DNA of 34,382 nt, taken from an uncultured Candidatus Marinamargulisbacteria bacterium. Lineage in GTDB: Bacteria; Margulisbacteria; Riflemargulisbacteria; GWF2-35-9. Shown here piece by piece: positions 26,612 through 34,382 of the stretch (the stretch's first letter is position 1; every line of letters begins with the position of its first letter). The stretch is taken from contig CAIUUT010000041.1 of the NCBI GenBank assembly GCA_903902445.1, positions 1 to 34,382 on the forward strand, written 5' to 3'. Below the pieces are notes generated by a model that saw nothing but the letters and a program-made list of their open reading frames with translations, was not told the DNA's origin and did no database searches. A program made the position numbers and the translations under genes.

Positions 26612-26613
26612 TC

Positions 26614-27639
26614 ATGACAAAATTCCTTCTAGAAACTATGGCTAACTTTGCTATTACCGGCTTTTTTGCCGATCTGATTGTCGTTCTTGTCTACTTTGTG
26701 TTACTACTGCTGTTTATCATCATTAACGTAATGTTAGTTGTTTGGGTAGAGCGCAGGGTATGTGCTTTCTACCAAGAGCGTCTTGGGCCCAATAGGGTAG
26801 GGCCGTTCGGAATCTTACAAAGCGTAGTAGATGCCGTGAAGTTAATTAGTAAAGAAATAATTTATCCGAAAAATGTAGATAAATGGGTCTATTTCTTAGC
26901 CCCTATTATTTGCTTTATATCAGCTTTGTTGCTATATACCGTACTACCTTTTGGCAAAGGCTTGGTGTTAGTGAAGCTAAATGTGGGGCTGCTTTTTTTT
27001 GTAGCCTTTTCTTCTACGACTACAATCTCTATCCTGATGGCTGGTTGGGGTTCAAATAATAAATATTCACTTTTGGGGGGTATGCGTACCGTTGCCCAGA
27101 TGATTAGCTATGAAATTCCGCTCTTATTATCGATGTTTGGTGTCATTATGCTAGCTGGTTCTCTGAATTTACAAGATATCGTCAACGCCCAAGAGCATCG
27201 TTGGTTTATTAATTTACAACCTCTGGCTTTTATTATTTTCATTATAGCCAGTATTGCCGAGCTTAACCGTGCTCCCTTCGATTTACCTGAAGCCGAGCAA
27301 GAGTTAGTAGCAGGCTATCATACCGAGTATTCGGGGATGCAGTTTGCGTTCTTTTACTTAGCTGAATATGCCAATTTATTTAGTCTTTCTATTCTTTGCA
27401 CCACGATCTTTTTAGGTGGCTATCTAGGGCCATTCTTTCCTTCTTGGATATGGTTTACTGTTAAAGTTTATGGCGTAATTCTGCTCTATATGTGGATTCG
27501 CTGGACGCTACCACGCATTCGTATGGATAAAATGATGAAGCTCAACTGGAAGTTTCTTATTCCTTTGTCTCTCTTAAATATTGTCGGCACGGGCGTGGCT
27601 ATAAAAGCATGGCCCTATATTCAACAGTTGGTGAGGTAA
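26614..27639 (+). CDS. nuoH: Complex I subunit H
   Basis: 'ERRVCAFYQERLGPNRVGPFGILQ', 'AELNRAPFDLPEAEQELVAGYHTEYSGMQFAFFYLAEYAN'. Confidence 0.96.
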   Translation: MTKFLLETMANFAITGFFADLIVVLVYFVLLLLFIIINVMLVVWVERRVCAFYQERLGPNRVGPFGILQSVVDAVKLISKEIIYPKNVDKWVYFLAPIICFISALLLYTVLPFGKGLVLVKLNVGLLFFVAFSSTTTISILMAGWGSNNKYSLLGGMRTVAQMISYEIPLLLSMFGVIMLAGSLNLQDIVNAQEHRWFINLQPLAFIIFIIASIAELNRAPFDLPEAEQELVAGYHTEYSGMQFAFFYLAEYANLFSLSILCTTIFLGGYLGPFFPSWIWFTVKVYGVILLYMWIRWTLPRIRMDKMMKLNWKFLIPLSLLNIVGTGVAIKAWPYIQQLVR

Positions 27640-27646
27640 TAAAGTT

Positions 27647-28018
27647 ATGATGTGGTTAATTAAAGGCTTAGCAGTAACATTTAAGAAGTTTTTCTCACCG
27701 AAAATAACACAACGCTACCCTGAGCAGTACCCCAACTTGTCTGCTGCGGTGCGTGGTTCGTTTAACTTTGATGCGCAAAAATGTACGTCATGTAATTTGT
27801 GTGCCATGGCTTGTCCCAACAAAGTCATAAATGTGGCGGTTACCAAAAATGAAGAAGGCAAACGTATCCTCGATGAATATCAGATGAGTCTTGCTTATTG
27901 CCTCTACTGTGGCATGTGTACCGAGGCGTGCCCAACCGATGCCATATCTATGAATCCGAAGTTTATACCCGCTTATTATTTTAAAGAAAATTCCTTAGTA
28001 CGTTGGAGAGGAAAATAA
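27647..28018 (+). CDS. nuoI: Complex I subunit I (2[4Fe-4S])
   Basis: 'CTSCNLCAMACPNKVI' and 'YCLYCGMCTEACPTDAI'. Confidence 0.94.
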   Translation: MMWLIKGLAVTFKKFFSPKITQRYPEQYPNLSAAVRGSFNFDAQKCTSCNLCAMACPNKVINVAVTKNEEGKRILDEYQMSLAYCLYCGMCTEACPTDAISMNPKFIPAYYFKENSLVRWRGK

Positions 28019-28020
28019 GT

Positions 28021-28509
28021 ATGATTATAATTTTTTATCTATTTTCTTTTCTCTTATTGGCGTTTGCCCTAGGCACCGTACTTTCCAAAAATTTAGTGCA
28101 TAGTGCCTTGTTGATGATTGGCTCTTTTTTTGCTGTAGCTGGCCTTTATATATTATTGCAGGCAGAGTTCCTGGCTATGGTGCAAATATTGGTCTACGTG
28201 GGAGCTATTGCAGTTCTTGTGGTCTTTGGCGTCATGCTTACCCGCAAAGGTTCCGTTAAAGATAGCAATTTGCCCAATCGCTACAAAAAAGTGGGTGCGC
28301 TTTCTGCTGTAATTTTCTTTGCTCTGCTTGTACGCTCGATTATAAACACCTCTTTCCCAGCTCCCTCATCGCCAGTTGTTGGGGCGAACACCATTATTCA
28401 AATTGCTCAAACCTTACTTACTCAATATGCTGTTGCCTTTGAAGCACTCGGTGTTTTATTATTAGTGGCCATTATCGGGGCCATAATTATCGGAAAGGAA
28501 ACAAAGTGA
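28021..28509 (+). CDS. nuoJ: Complex I subunit J
   Basis: 'AEFLAMVQILVYVGAIAVLVVFGVMLT'; start at ATG 28021. Confidence 0.94.
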   Translation: MIIIFYLFSFLLLAFALGTVLSKNLVHSALLMIGSFFAVAGLYILLQAEFLAMVQILVYVGAIAVLVVFGVMLTRKGSVKDSNLPNRYKKVGALSAVIFFALLVRSIINTSFPAPSSPVVGANTIIQIAQTLLTQYAVAFEALGVLLLVAIIGAIIIGKETK

Positions 28510-28814
28510 TCGGTTTAACCCATTATCTCATTGTAGCTGCTGCCCTGTTTTGCATTGGAGCGTATGGCGTTGTGGTGAAGAAAAACGCCATTGCCGTCAT
28601 GATGGGGCTAGAGTTTATGTTAAATGCGATTAATATCAACTTAGTAGCTTTTAATCATTTTCTGCATCCCAACTTGGTTCTTGGCCAGGTCTTTGCTATG
28701 TTTATTGTGGGCATTGCCGCAGCTGAAGTGGCACTTGGTCTGGCGATTATTTTGTCACTGTATCGTCAACGTCACTCAATTGCAGTGGATGAAATGGATA
28801 TTCTCAAATGGTAA
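28506..28814 (+). CDS. nuoK: Complex I subunit K
   Basis: 'AIAVMMGLEFMLNAININLVAF', 'FVIGIAAAEVALGLAI'-type motif. Confidence 0.95.
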   Translation: MIGLTHYLIVAAALFCIGAYGVVVKKNAIAVMMGLEFMLNAININLVAFNHFLHPNLVLGQVFAMFIVGIAAAEVALGLAIILSLYRQRHSIAVDEMDILKW

Positions 28815-30676
28815 TCGAACAATTTGGCTGGCTAATTCCAGTTTTTCCTTTAGTGGCTTTTCTGTTAATCGTAGGCGTAACCTATCGCTTTAAGCTACTA
28901 AGCGCTATTGTCGCTACGTTTTTTGCAGGTCTTTCCTTAGCCCTTTCGGTTCTAATTATGGTGCAAAAAGTAATAAATCCCGTCACTACTGAGAAGTTTA
29001 TTAATTGGCTGTCCATTTCAACTCCTACCCAAACGCTACTCAACATTCAGCTGGGGTACCTAATGGATCCTCTTGCCGCCGTGATGAGCTTCATCGTGAC
29101 GCTGGTGGCCACTCTGGTGCTGTTGTACTCTATTGGCTACATGAAAGGTGATGAAGGCTTCTCTCGTTATTTTGCCTACATTTCACTCTTTACTTTTTCC
29201 ATGTTAGGACTGGTTATTTCCAATAACTATTTCCAAACATTCTTCTTTTGGGAATTGGTAGGACTGTGCTCCTATTTACTCATTGGTTTTTGGTTTTTCA
29301 AACCCGAAGCGGCTGATGCCAGCAAAAAAGCTTTTATCACCAATCGTTGGGCAGATTTTGGTTTTCTGGTGGGTATTATTGGTTTGTTTACCGTTTTTGG
29401 AACATTTAATTTTGGTCAGTTGGCCACGCAAATTCCGCAGTATCAGAATGCGCTGATACTTCTTGGCTTGGGATTACTCGTTTTCTTAGGGCCAGTAGGA
29501 AAATCGGCACAGTTTCCTTTTCATGTCTGGCTTCCAGATGCCATGGAAGGTCCAACACCCATTAGTGCGCTTATCCATGCGGCTACGATGGTTGCGGCGG
29601 GTATCTATTTAGTTGCTCGTGGCTATGCGCTCTTCTATAGTGTCGAAAACGTGATGCAGGTTATTGCCTACGTGGGTGGCTTTACGGCGCTTTTCGCTGC
29701 TACCATTGCGCTCGTGCAAAAGGACATTAAACGTATTTTAGCTTTTTCTACGCTGAGTCAGTTGGGGTATATGATGATGGCCTTGGGTGTCGGCAGTATG
29801 ACCTCGGGCATGTTTCACCTTACCACACATGCTTTCTTTAAAGCCCTCTTGTTTCTCGGTGCTGGCAGTATTATTCATGCGGTGCACAACCAAGATATTT
29901 TTAAGATGGGTGGCCTTGCCAAGAAGATGCCCATCTCCAGTTGGACGTTTGTTATTGGCTCATTAGCTCTTTGCGGGATTTTCCCTTTAGCAGGTTTTTG
30001 GAGTAAAGATGAAATCCTAACCGTTACCCTACAACATCATTTTGTGGGCTTATTTGTGCTGGGTACCTTGGTAGCTTTTCTTACGGCATTCTACATGTTC
30101 CGCCTCATCTTCATTGCTCTGTTTGGCCAGAAAAGATCCGACCATCACGCACACGAATCACCTTGGACGATGACACTTCCTTTAATTATTTTGGCAGTGT
30201 TCTCTATATTTGCGGGTCTTGTAAATACGCCTTGGTTTTACCAATGGACAGGGTTTAGCTTTAGTACGTTGGTCTATTTTCACGAACCAGAGATACCCGT
30301 TATTCACTGGTCAATTGCTGGGCTGTCCACGGTGGCAGCACTCTTAGGAATATTTACGGCGTGGATGATCTATGCCCGTCGCCTTATTTCAGCCGATATG
30401 CTGGCTACAAAAATGAGTTTTCTGCATCGCGTTTTATCCAATAAATATTACATTGATGAGCTCTATGCTTGGTTATTCAAGTATGTAATGTTGGGCCTTG
30501 GTAAAGTACTAGACTTCGTGGACCATGTGGTTATTGATGGCCTTTTTGATGGCACGGCGGGTGCGATTCGTGCTACAGGTGTTCGTCTACGTTTGTTCCA
30601 AACGGGCAGACTGCAACAATATGCACTACTTATTTTTGTGGCGGTAGCTATTTTAGTGCTTTGGGGGGTTAGATAA
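28808..30676 (+). CDS. nuoL: Complex I subunit L
   Basis: 'FFWELVGLCSYLLIGFWF', 'AQFPFHVWLPDAMEGPTPISALIHAATMVAAG', 'STLSQLGYMMMALG'. Confidence 0.96.
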   Translation: MVIEQFGWLIPVFPLVAFLLIVGVTYRFKLLSAIVATFFAGLSLALSVLIMVQKVINPVTTEKFINWLSISTPTQTLLNIQLGYLMDPLAAVMSFIVTLVATLVLLYSIGYMKGDEGFSRYFAYISLFTFSMLGLVISNNYFQTFFFWELVGLCSYLLIGFWFFKPEAADASKKAFITNRWADFGFLVGIIGLFTVFGTFNFGQLATQIPQYQNALILLGLGLLVFLGPVGKSAQFPFHVWLPDAMEGPTPISALIHAATMVAAGIYLVARGYALFYSVENVMQVIAYVGGFTALFAATIALVQKDIKRILAFSTLSQLGYMMMALGVGSMTSGMFHLTTHAFFKALLFLGAGSIIHAVHNQDIFKMGGLAKKMPISSWTFVIGSLALCGIFPLAGFWSKDEILTVTLQHHFVGLFVLGTLVAFLTAFYMFRLIFIALFGQKRSDHHAHESPWTMTLPLIILAVFSIFAGLVNTPWFYQWTGFSFSTLVYFHEPEIPVIHWSIAGLSTVAALLGIFTAWMIYARRLISADMLATKMSFLHRVLSNKYYIDELYAWLFKYVMLGLGKVLDFVDHVVIDGLFDGTAGAIRATGVRLRLFQTGRLQQYALLIFVAVAILVLWGVR

Positions 30677-32133
30677 TGTCACTGCTTTCTTATATTATTC
30701 TTACACCGTTTATTGGCGCTGCCATGCTCGTATTAATTCCCGAAAAGCAAACTACCTTTATTAAACTAGTTTCTGCCTTGTTTGCCTTTATCGGTCTTGC
30801 GTTGTCCTTTTATCTTTTTCTAAACTACGATAAATCCCTCGGAGGAATGCAGTTTGTGGAAAATATTCCCTGGATTAAAGCCTTTGCCATCAACTACAAA
30901 TTAGGTGCTGATGGCCTCAGTGTGAGCATGGCGCTTCTCACGGGAATAATCTGGTTTGCAGGTGTGCTGGTTACTTGGAACTTGCAAGAGCGCGTTAAAG
31001 AATTTTTCATCTATATGCTTATTCTGGTCGGCGGAGTTTTTGGAGTGTTTTTGTCGCTAGATTTACTGGTTCTTTTTATTTTCTTAGAAATTGCCGTTAT
31101 CCCTAAGTTTATTTTAATCCACATTTGGGGCAGCGGTAAAAAAGAGTACAGCGCCATGAAATACACGCTATATTTACTTGCTGGCAGTGCCTTTTCGCTA
31201 ATTGCTTTAATCTTAATCTACATTCATTCATCTACCCTAGATGTCACTCAACTAGCCCTCATTACTTATTCGGTTCCTTTTCAGAAGTTTATTTTCTTTT
31301 TATTACTTATTGGGTTTGGTGTTATTGTGCCCCTATGGCCACTGCACCGTTGGACTCCCGATGGCCATTCCAGTGCGCCTACGGCAATCAGTATGTTACT
31401 GGCAGGTGTTATTATGAAGCTGGGTGGTTACGCACTTATCCGCGTAGGTATTGGTGTTTTCCCCGCAGGAGCCGCTTTCTGGGCGCCACTTATTGCTGTC
31501 ATTGCGGTTGTAAACTGTATCTATATTGCACTCGTAGCCATGGTGCAAAAAGACTTAAAGTATGTTGTGGCCAACTCTTCCATCAGTCACATGGGCTATG
31601 TGCTGATTGGTATTGCAGCGATGAACACCATTTCTCTAACGGGCGCGGCGTCGCAAATGTTTGCCCACGGTATTATGGCCGCACTTTTCTTTGCTTTAGT
31701 TGGCGCTATCTATAATAAAACACACACACGTATGCTGGCAGATTTTGGTGGACTGGCTTTCCAGATGCCACGTGCGGCAACCCTGTTTCTTATTACGGGT
31801 TTGGCCTCTTTGGGGTTACCAGGTTTCTTTAACTTTGTGGCTGAGTTTCTCATTTTCGCTGGAGCCTTCAAGGTCTATCCTGTCCTGACTACGGTTACTA
31901 TATTAGCTGTGGTCATTACAGCGATTTACGTTTTAAGGGTCGTGCAACAAATGTTTTTTGGCCCCAGAAATCCGAAATGGGATAGCTTAACTGACCTCAA
32001 AGGCATCGAGTTAGTTCCTTTGGTTTTCTTAGCCGTTATTCTGCTTTGGTTTGGGCTAGTGCCTTCTTCCATTACCAACCTCATTAATCAGGGTATAGAC
32101 CCCATCGTGGCACAAATTGGAGGAGCATTATGA
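30676..32133 (+). CDS. nuoM: Complex I subunit M
   Basis: 'PLWPLHRWTPDGHSSAPTAISMLLAGVIMKLGGYALIR', 'SSISHMGYVLIGIAA'. Confidence 0.95.
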   Translation: MSLLSYIILTPFIGAAMLVLIPEKQTTFIKLVSALFAFIGLALSFYLFLNYDKSLGGMQFVENIPWIKAFAINYKLGADGLSVSMALLTGIIWFAGVLVTWNLQERVKEFFIYMLILVGGVFGVFLSLDLLVLFIFLEIAVIPKFILIHIWGSGKKEYSAMKYTLYLLAGSAFSLIALILIYIHSSTLDVTQLALITYSVPFQKFIFFLLLIGFGVIVPLWPLHRWTPDGHSSAPTAISMLLAGVIMKLGGYALIRVGIGVFPAGAAFWAPLIAVIAVVNCIYIALVAMVQKDLKYVVANSSISHMGYVLIGIAAMNTISLTGAASQMFAHGIMAALFFALVGAIYNKTHTRMLADFGGLAFQMPRAATLFLITGLASLGLPGFFNFVAEFLIFAGAFKVYPVLTTVTILAVVITAIYVLRVVQQMFFGPRNPKWDSLTDLKGIELVPLVFLAVILLWFGLVPSSITNLINQGIDPIVAQIGGAL

Positions 32134-33563
32134 TTTTAAGTTGGCCTACTATTATTCTGGAAATTTCCTCTTTAGGTATTGGTTTGTTGTTATTAATTTT
32201 GGGACTGGTTTTTACGAGCTTAAAATCCAAAGCCACTTTAGGCTATTTTTCTATTATCGCTTTACTGCTAATGCTAGTGGGCAGCTTCTATCTACCTAGC
32301 GGTGCAACCCAGACGTTTATCAATAACTTCTACGTACAAGACAGTTTGGCTTTATTTTTTAAACAGCTTTTTATCGTTTCTGCTTTGTTGGTTAATACCA
32401 TGGCGTTGCGCTATATGAAGCCACACACCAACAATCGTGGAGATTTCTTTGCTCTAACGTTCTTTGCGCTTACAGGCATGATGATGATGGCTTCTGCTGC
32501 TGAATTTATTACGCTATACATTGGGTTAGAGCTGATGACCTTTACGTTTGTACTGCTCACAGCCTATAAGAAACACGACTTGAAGTCTGGTGAGGCGGGG
32601 CTAAAGTACATTTTACTCAGCGCCGTTTCTTCTGGGGTGTTATTGTACGGCTTTAGCCTATTGTATGGCTTAACTGGAGCCCTAGATTTTAGTTCGCTGG
32701 TGGCCTTGTTTGCGCCAACCAGTTCGCCGTTACTAGTCTGGGCCATCGTAATGGTCTTAGCAGGGCTAGGTTTCAAAATTGCGTTGGTTCCTTTTCATAT
32801 GTGGACGCCTGATGTATATGAAGGTGCGCCTACACCCATTACGGCTTTCCTTGCGGTGGGCTCGAAGGCCGCTGGTTTTGTAGCGTTTATTAGGGTTTTC
32901 TTTCAAGTGTTTGCTGTGTATTCCCCCATTTTTATGCCGCTACTCATTGCGCTAACCGTACTTACGTTACTTATTGGTAATTTAATTGCCTTGGCTCAAA
33001 CGCATCTTAAACGACTGTTAGCATATTCAAGTATTGCCCATGCGGGTTATATTTTACTGGGGGTTATTGCCTATTCGAAGCTTGGCTTAAGCGCCATACT
33101 GTTTTACTTACTGCTTTATATGTTTGCCAATATTGGTGCTTTTGCTGCTGTTGCGGCTTTAGTGATTAACACGGGGCAAGATAAAATCTCCGATTTGGCA
33201 GGTTTGTGGAAGAGTTCTCCGTTTACGAGTGTGGTGTTACTGGTTAGCTTGCTTTCTCTGGCAGGCATACCGCCTACAGCAGGGTTTATTGGTAAGTTTT
33301 ACTTGTTTACCGAGCTAGTGAGCCGCGGATACTTATGGTTAGCTTTCGTAGCTGTGGGTATGAGTCTAGTGGCTATTTATTATTACTTAGTAGTTATACG
33401 TACGTTTTTAAGCGGTAGCGTGGCGGAAAAAACCTCCATGACGATTCCTTTTTCCTTAAAATTAGTGATGTTGGTTTCGGTAGTCATGACCATAGGTATT
33501 GGCGTTTTTCCAGGACCATTTACCGACTATCTCCTCAAGGTAGCCCAAGCCTTCTTAGGTTAG
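32130..33563 (+). CDS. nuoN: Complex I subunit N
   Basis: 'KIALVPFHMWTPDVYEGAPTPITAFLAVGSKAAGF', 'LLAYSSIAHAGYILLG', 'SLAGIPPTAGFIGKFYLF'. Confidence 0.95.
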   Translation: MILSWPTIILEISSLGIGLLLLILGLVFTSLKSKATLGYFSIIALLLMLVGSFYLPSGATQTFINNFYVQDSLALFFKQLFIVSALLVNTMALRYMKPHTNNRGDFFALTFFALTGMMMMASAAEFITLYIGLELMTFTFVLLTAYKKHDLKSGEAGLKYILLSAVSSGVLLYGFSLLYGLTGALDFSSLVALFAPTSSPLLVWAIVMVLAGLGFKIALVPFHMWTPDVYEGAPTPITAFLAVGSKAAGFVAFIRVFFQVFAVYSPIFMPLLIALTVLTLLIGNLIALAQTHLKRLLAYSSIAHAGYILLGVIAYSKLGLSAILFYLLLYMFANIGAFAAVAALVINTGQDKISDLAGLWKSSPFTSVVLLVSLLSLAGIPPTAGFIGKFYLFTELVSRGYLWLAFVAVGMSLVAIYYYLVVIRTFLSGSVAEKTSMTIPFSLKLVMLVSVVMTIGIGVFPGPFTDYLLKVAQAFLG

Positions 33564-33698
33564 TTCCACTTTTTTGTTTCTTGGTAAGAGGATAAATCAC
33601 AGCTAAGTTTTACTTTAATAGGTAGTTGTTGAATTTCCTATTCGGCCACCAATACACTGTCAAATTCTGACAAAGTTTAGTATGCTATATTAAGTAAT

Positions 33699-34382
33699 AT
33701 GAAAGAAACAGATACATTAGAAAATGCAGTTAAAACTACGAGAGTTTTACTGCTAATTGATATATTAAAAGAACAAGCTCTTAGTTTAAAGGAAATTCTA
33801 TCTCTATTTAAGAAAAAGCATAGTATTGTTCTCTCTAAAGAATCTATTCATCGCTACTTTGCTTTACTTAGAAAACAAGGTTATACCCTTGAGTATAAAC
33901 AAAAAAAATATAACCTTCATGTTACAAATAATAATAAGTCAGATTTAAAAGAGATATTTTCGAGAAAAGAATTGTCTTTTTCACCTGAGATACTTAGAAA
34001 ACTAAATTATGCACTAGAAAATTCGCTTACGGTAACACTTTCCTATAAGAGTCCACGTTATAGTAAGTCTTTAAGCTTTTTGGTTTCAGTTATTGAACTT
34101 GCTCGAATCAAGGACAGACCCTATTTAATAGCTTGGGATAAATCTGAGAAAATAATTAAAGAATTTAGATTAGATAGAATACTTGAACTAAACGTTAATG
34201 CTGATAGAGAAAAAATTGATAATTTATTGCTCCCACTTACTTTTCAAGTAAAGAAAGATTTTGTTTGCCATTTTAATTGCCCCTTTCCCATAGATCGCCA
34301 AGAAGTAGATTTCCAGAAAAATATAGTGTACTATGTAAAGGTTCATAGTTATTTTCGAGCTAAGCGGATGCTGATGGAGTAC
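33699..34382 (+). CDS. Transcriptional regulator with N-terminal HTH and WYL-like domain; truncated at right edge
   Basis: Manual translation MKETDTLENAVKTTRVLLLIDILKEQALSLKEILSLFKKKHSIVLSKESIHRYFALLRKQGYTLEYKQ...LTVTLSYKSPRYSKSLSFLVSVIELARIKDRPYLIAWDKSEKIIKEFRLDRILEL...YYVKVHSYFRAKRMLMEY; open to the window end so missing from the ORF track. Confidence 0.8.
   Translation, partial: MKETDTLENAVKTTRVLLLIDILKEQALSLKEILSLFKKKHSIVLSKESIHRYFALLRKQGYTLEYKQKKYNLHVTNNNKSDLKEIFSRKELSFSPEILRKLNYALENSLTVTLSYKSPRYSKSLSFLVSVIELARIKDRPYLIAWDKSEKIIKEFRLDRILELNVNADREKIDNLLLPLTFQVKKDFVCHFNCPFPIDRQEVDFQKNIVYYVKVHSYFRAKRMLMEY

Noticed and set aside
31335-31888. Small + strand ORFs inside nuoM (126 and 62 aa)
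   Set aside because: Out-of-frame overlaps within a well-supported nuoM.

Overview
34.4 kb bacterial window, moderate to low GC, densely coded, mostly + strand. Taxon not determined. Main contents, left to right: (1) a truncated membrane hybrid sensor kinase (minus strand, open to the left edge and absent from the ORF track), divergent from (2) a colinear cluster hgcA-hgcB (mercury methylation: NVWCAAGK cap-helix motif and CMECGAC ferredoxin with C-terminal CC), a Cys-rich DUF134/UPF0251 HTH protein, arsC and acr3 (arsenic resistance); (3) a degenerate tyrosine-recombinase-like protein with a C-terminal membrane anchor; (4) a DUF457/YdjM-like hydrolase, tRNA-Leu(GAG), an MFS transporter and tandem bacteriohemerythrins; (5) nifS and nifU separated by a 161-bp-period tandem repeat and a roughly 280-bp hairpin-rich element; (6) an FMN-binding protein with two paralogous outer-membrane barrel proteins; (7) a GT9, a polyprenyl synthase and a CPBP protease; (8) a tripartite hipB-hipS-hipT toxin-antitoxin locus with three operator-like palindromes; (9) an 11-gene complex I operon nuoABCDHIJKLMN without nuoEFG in the window; (10) a truncated WYL-like regulator at the right edge. 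Several small repeat families (heptamer TTCACxx tracts, GTCATTCC/GAGGAATCT elements, CCCTGAG..TCGAAGGG elements, GGAC-type elements) lie in intergenic regions and also in frame inside genes. All family calls are from reading motifs; no database search was run.
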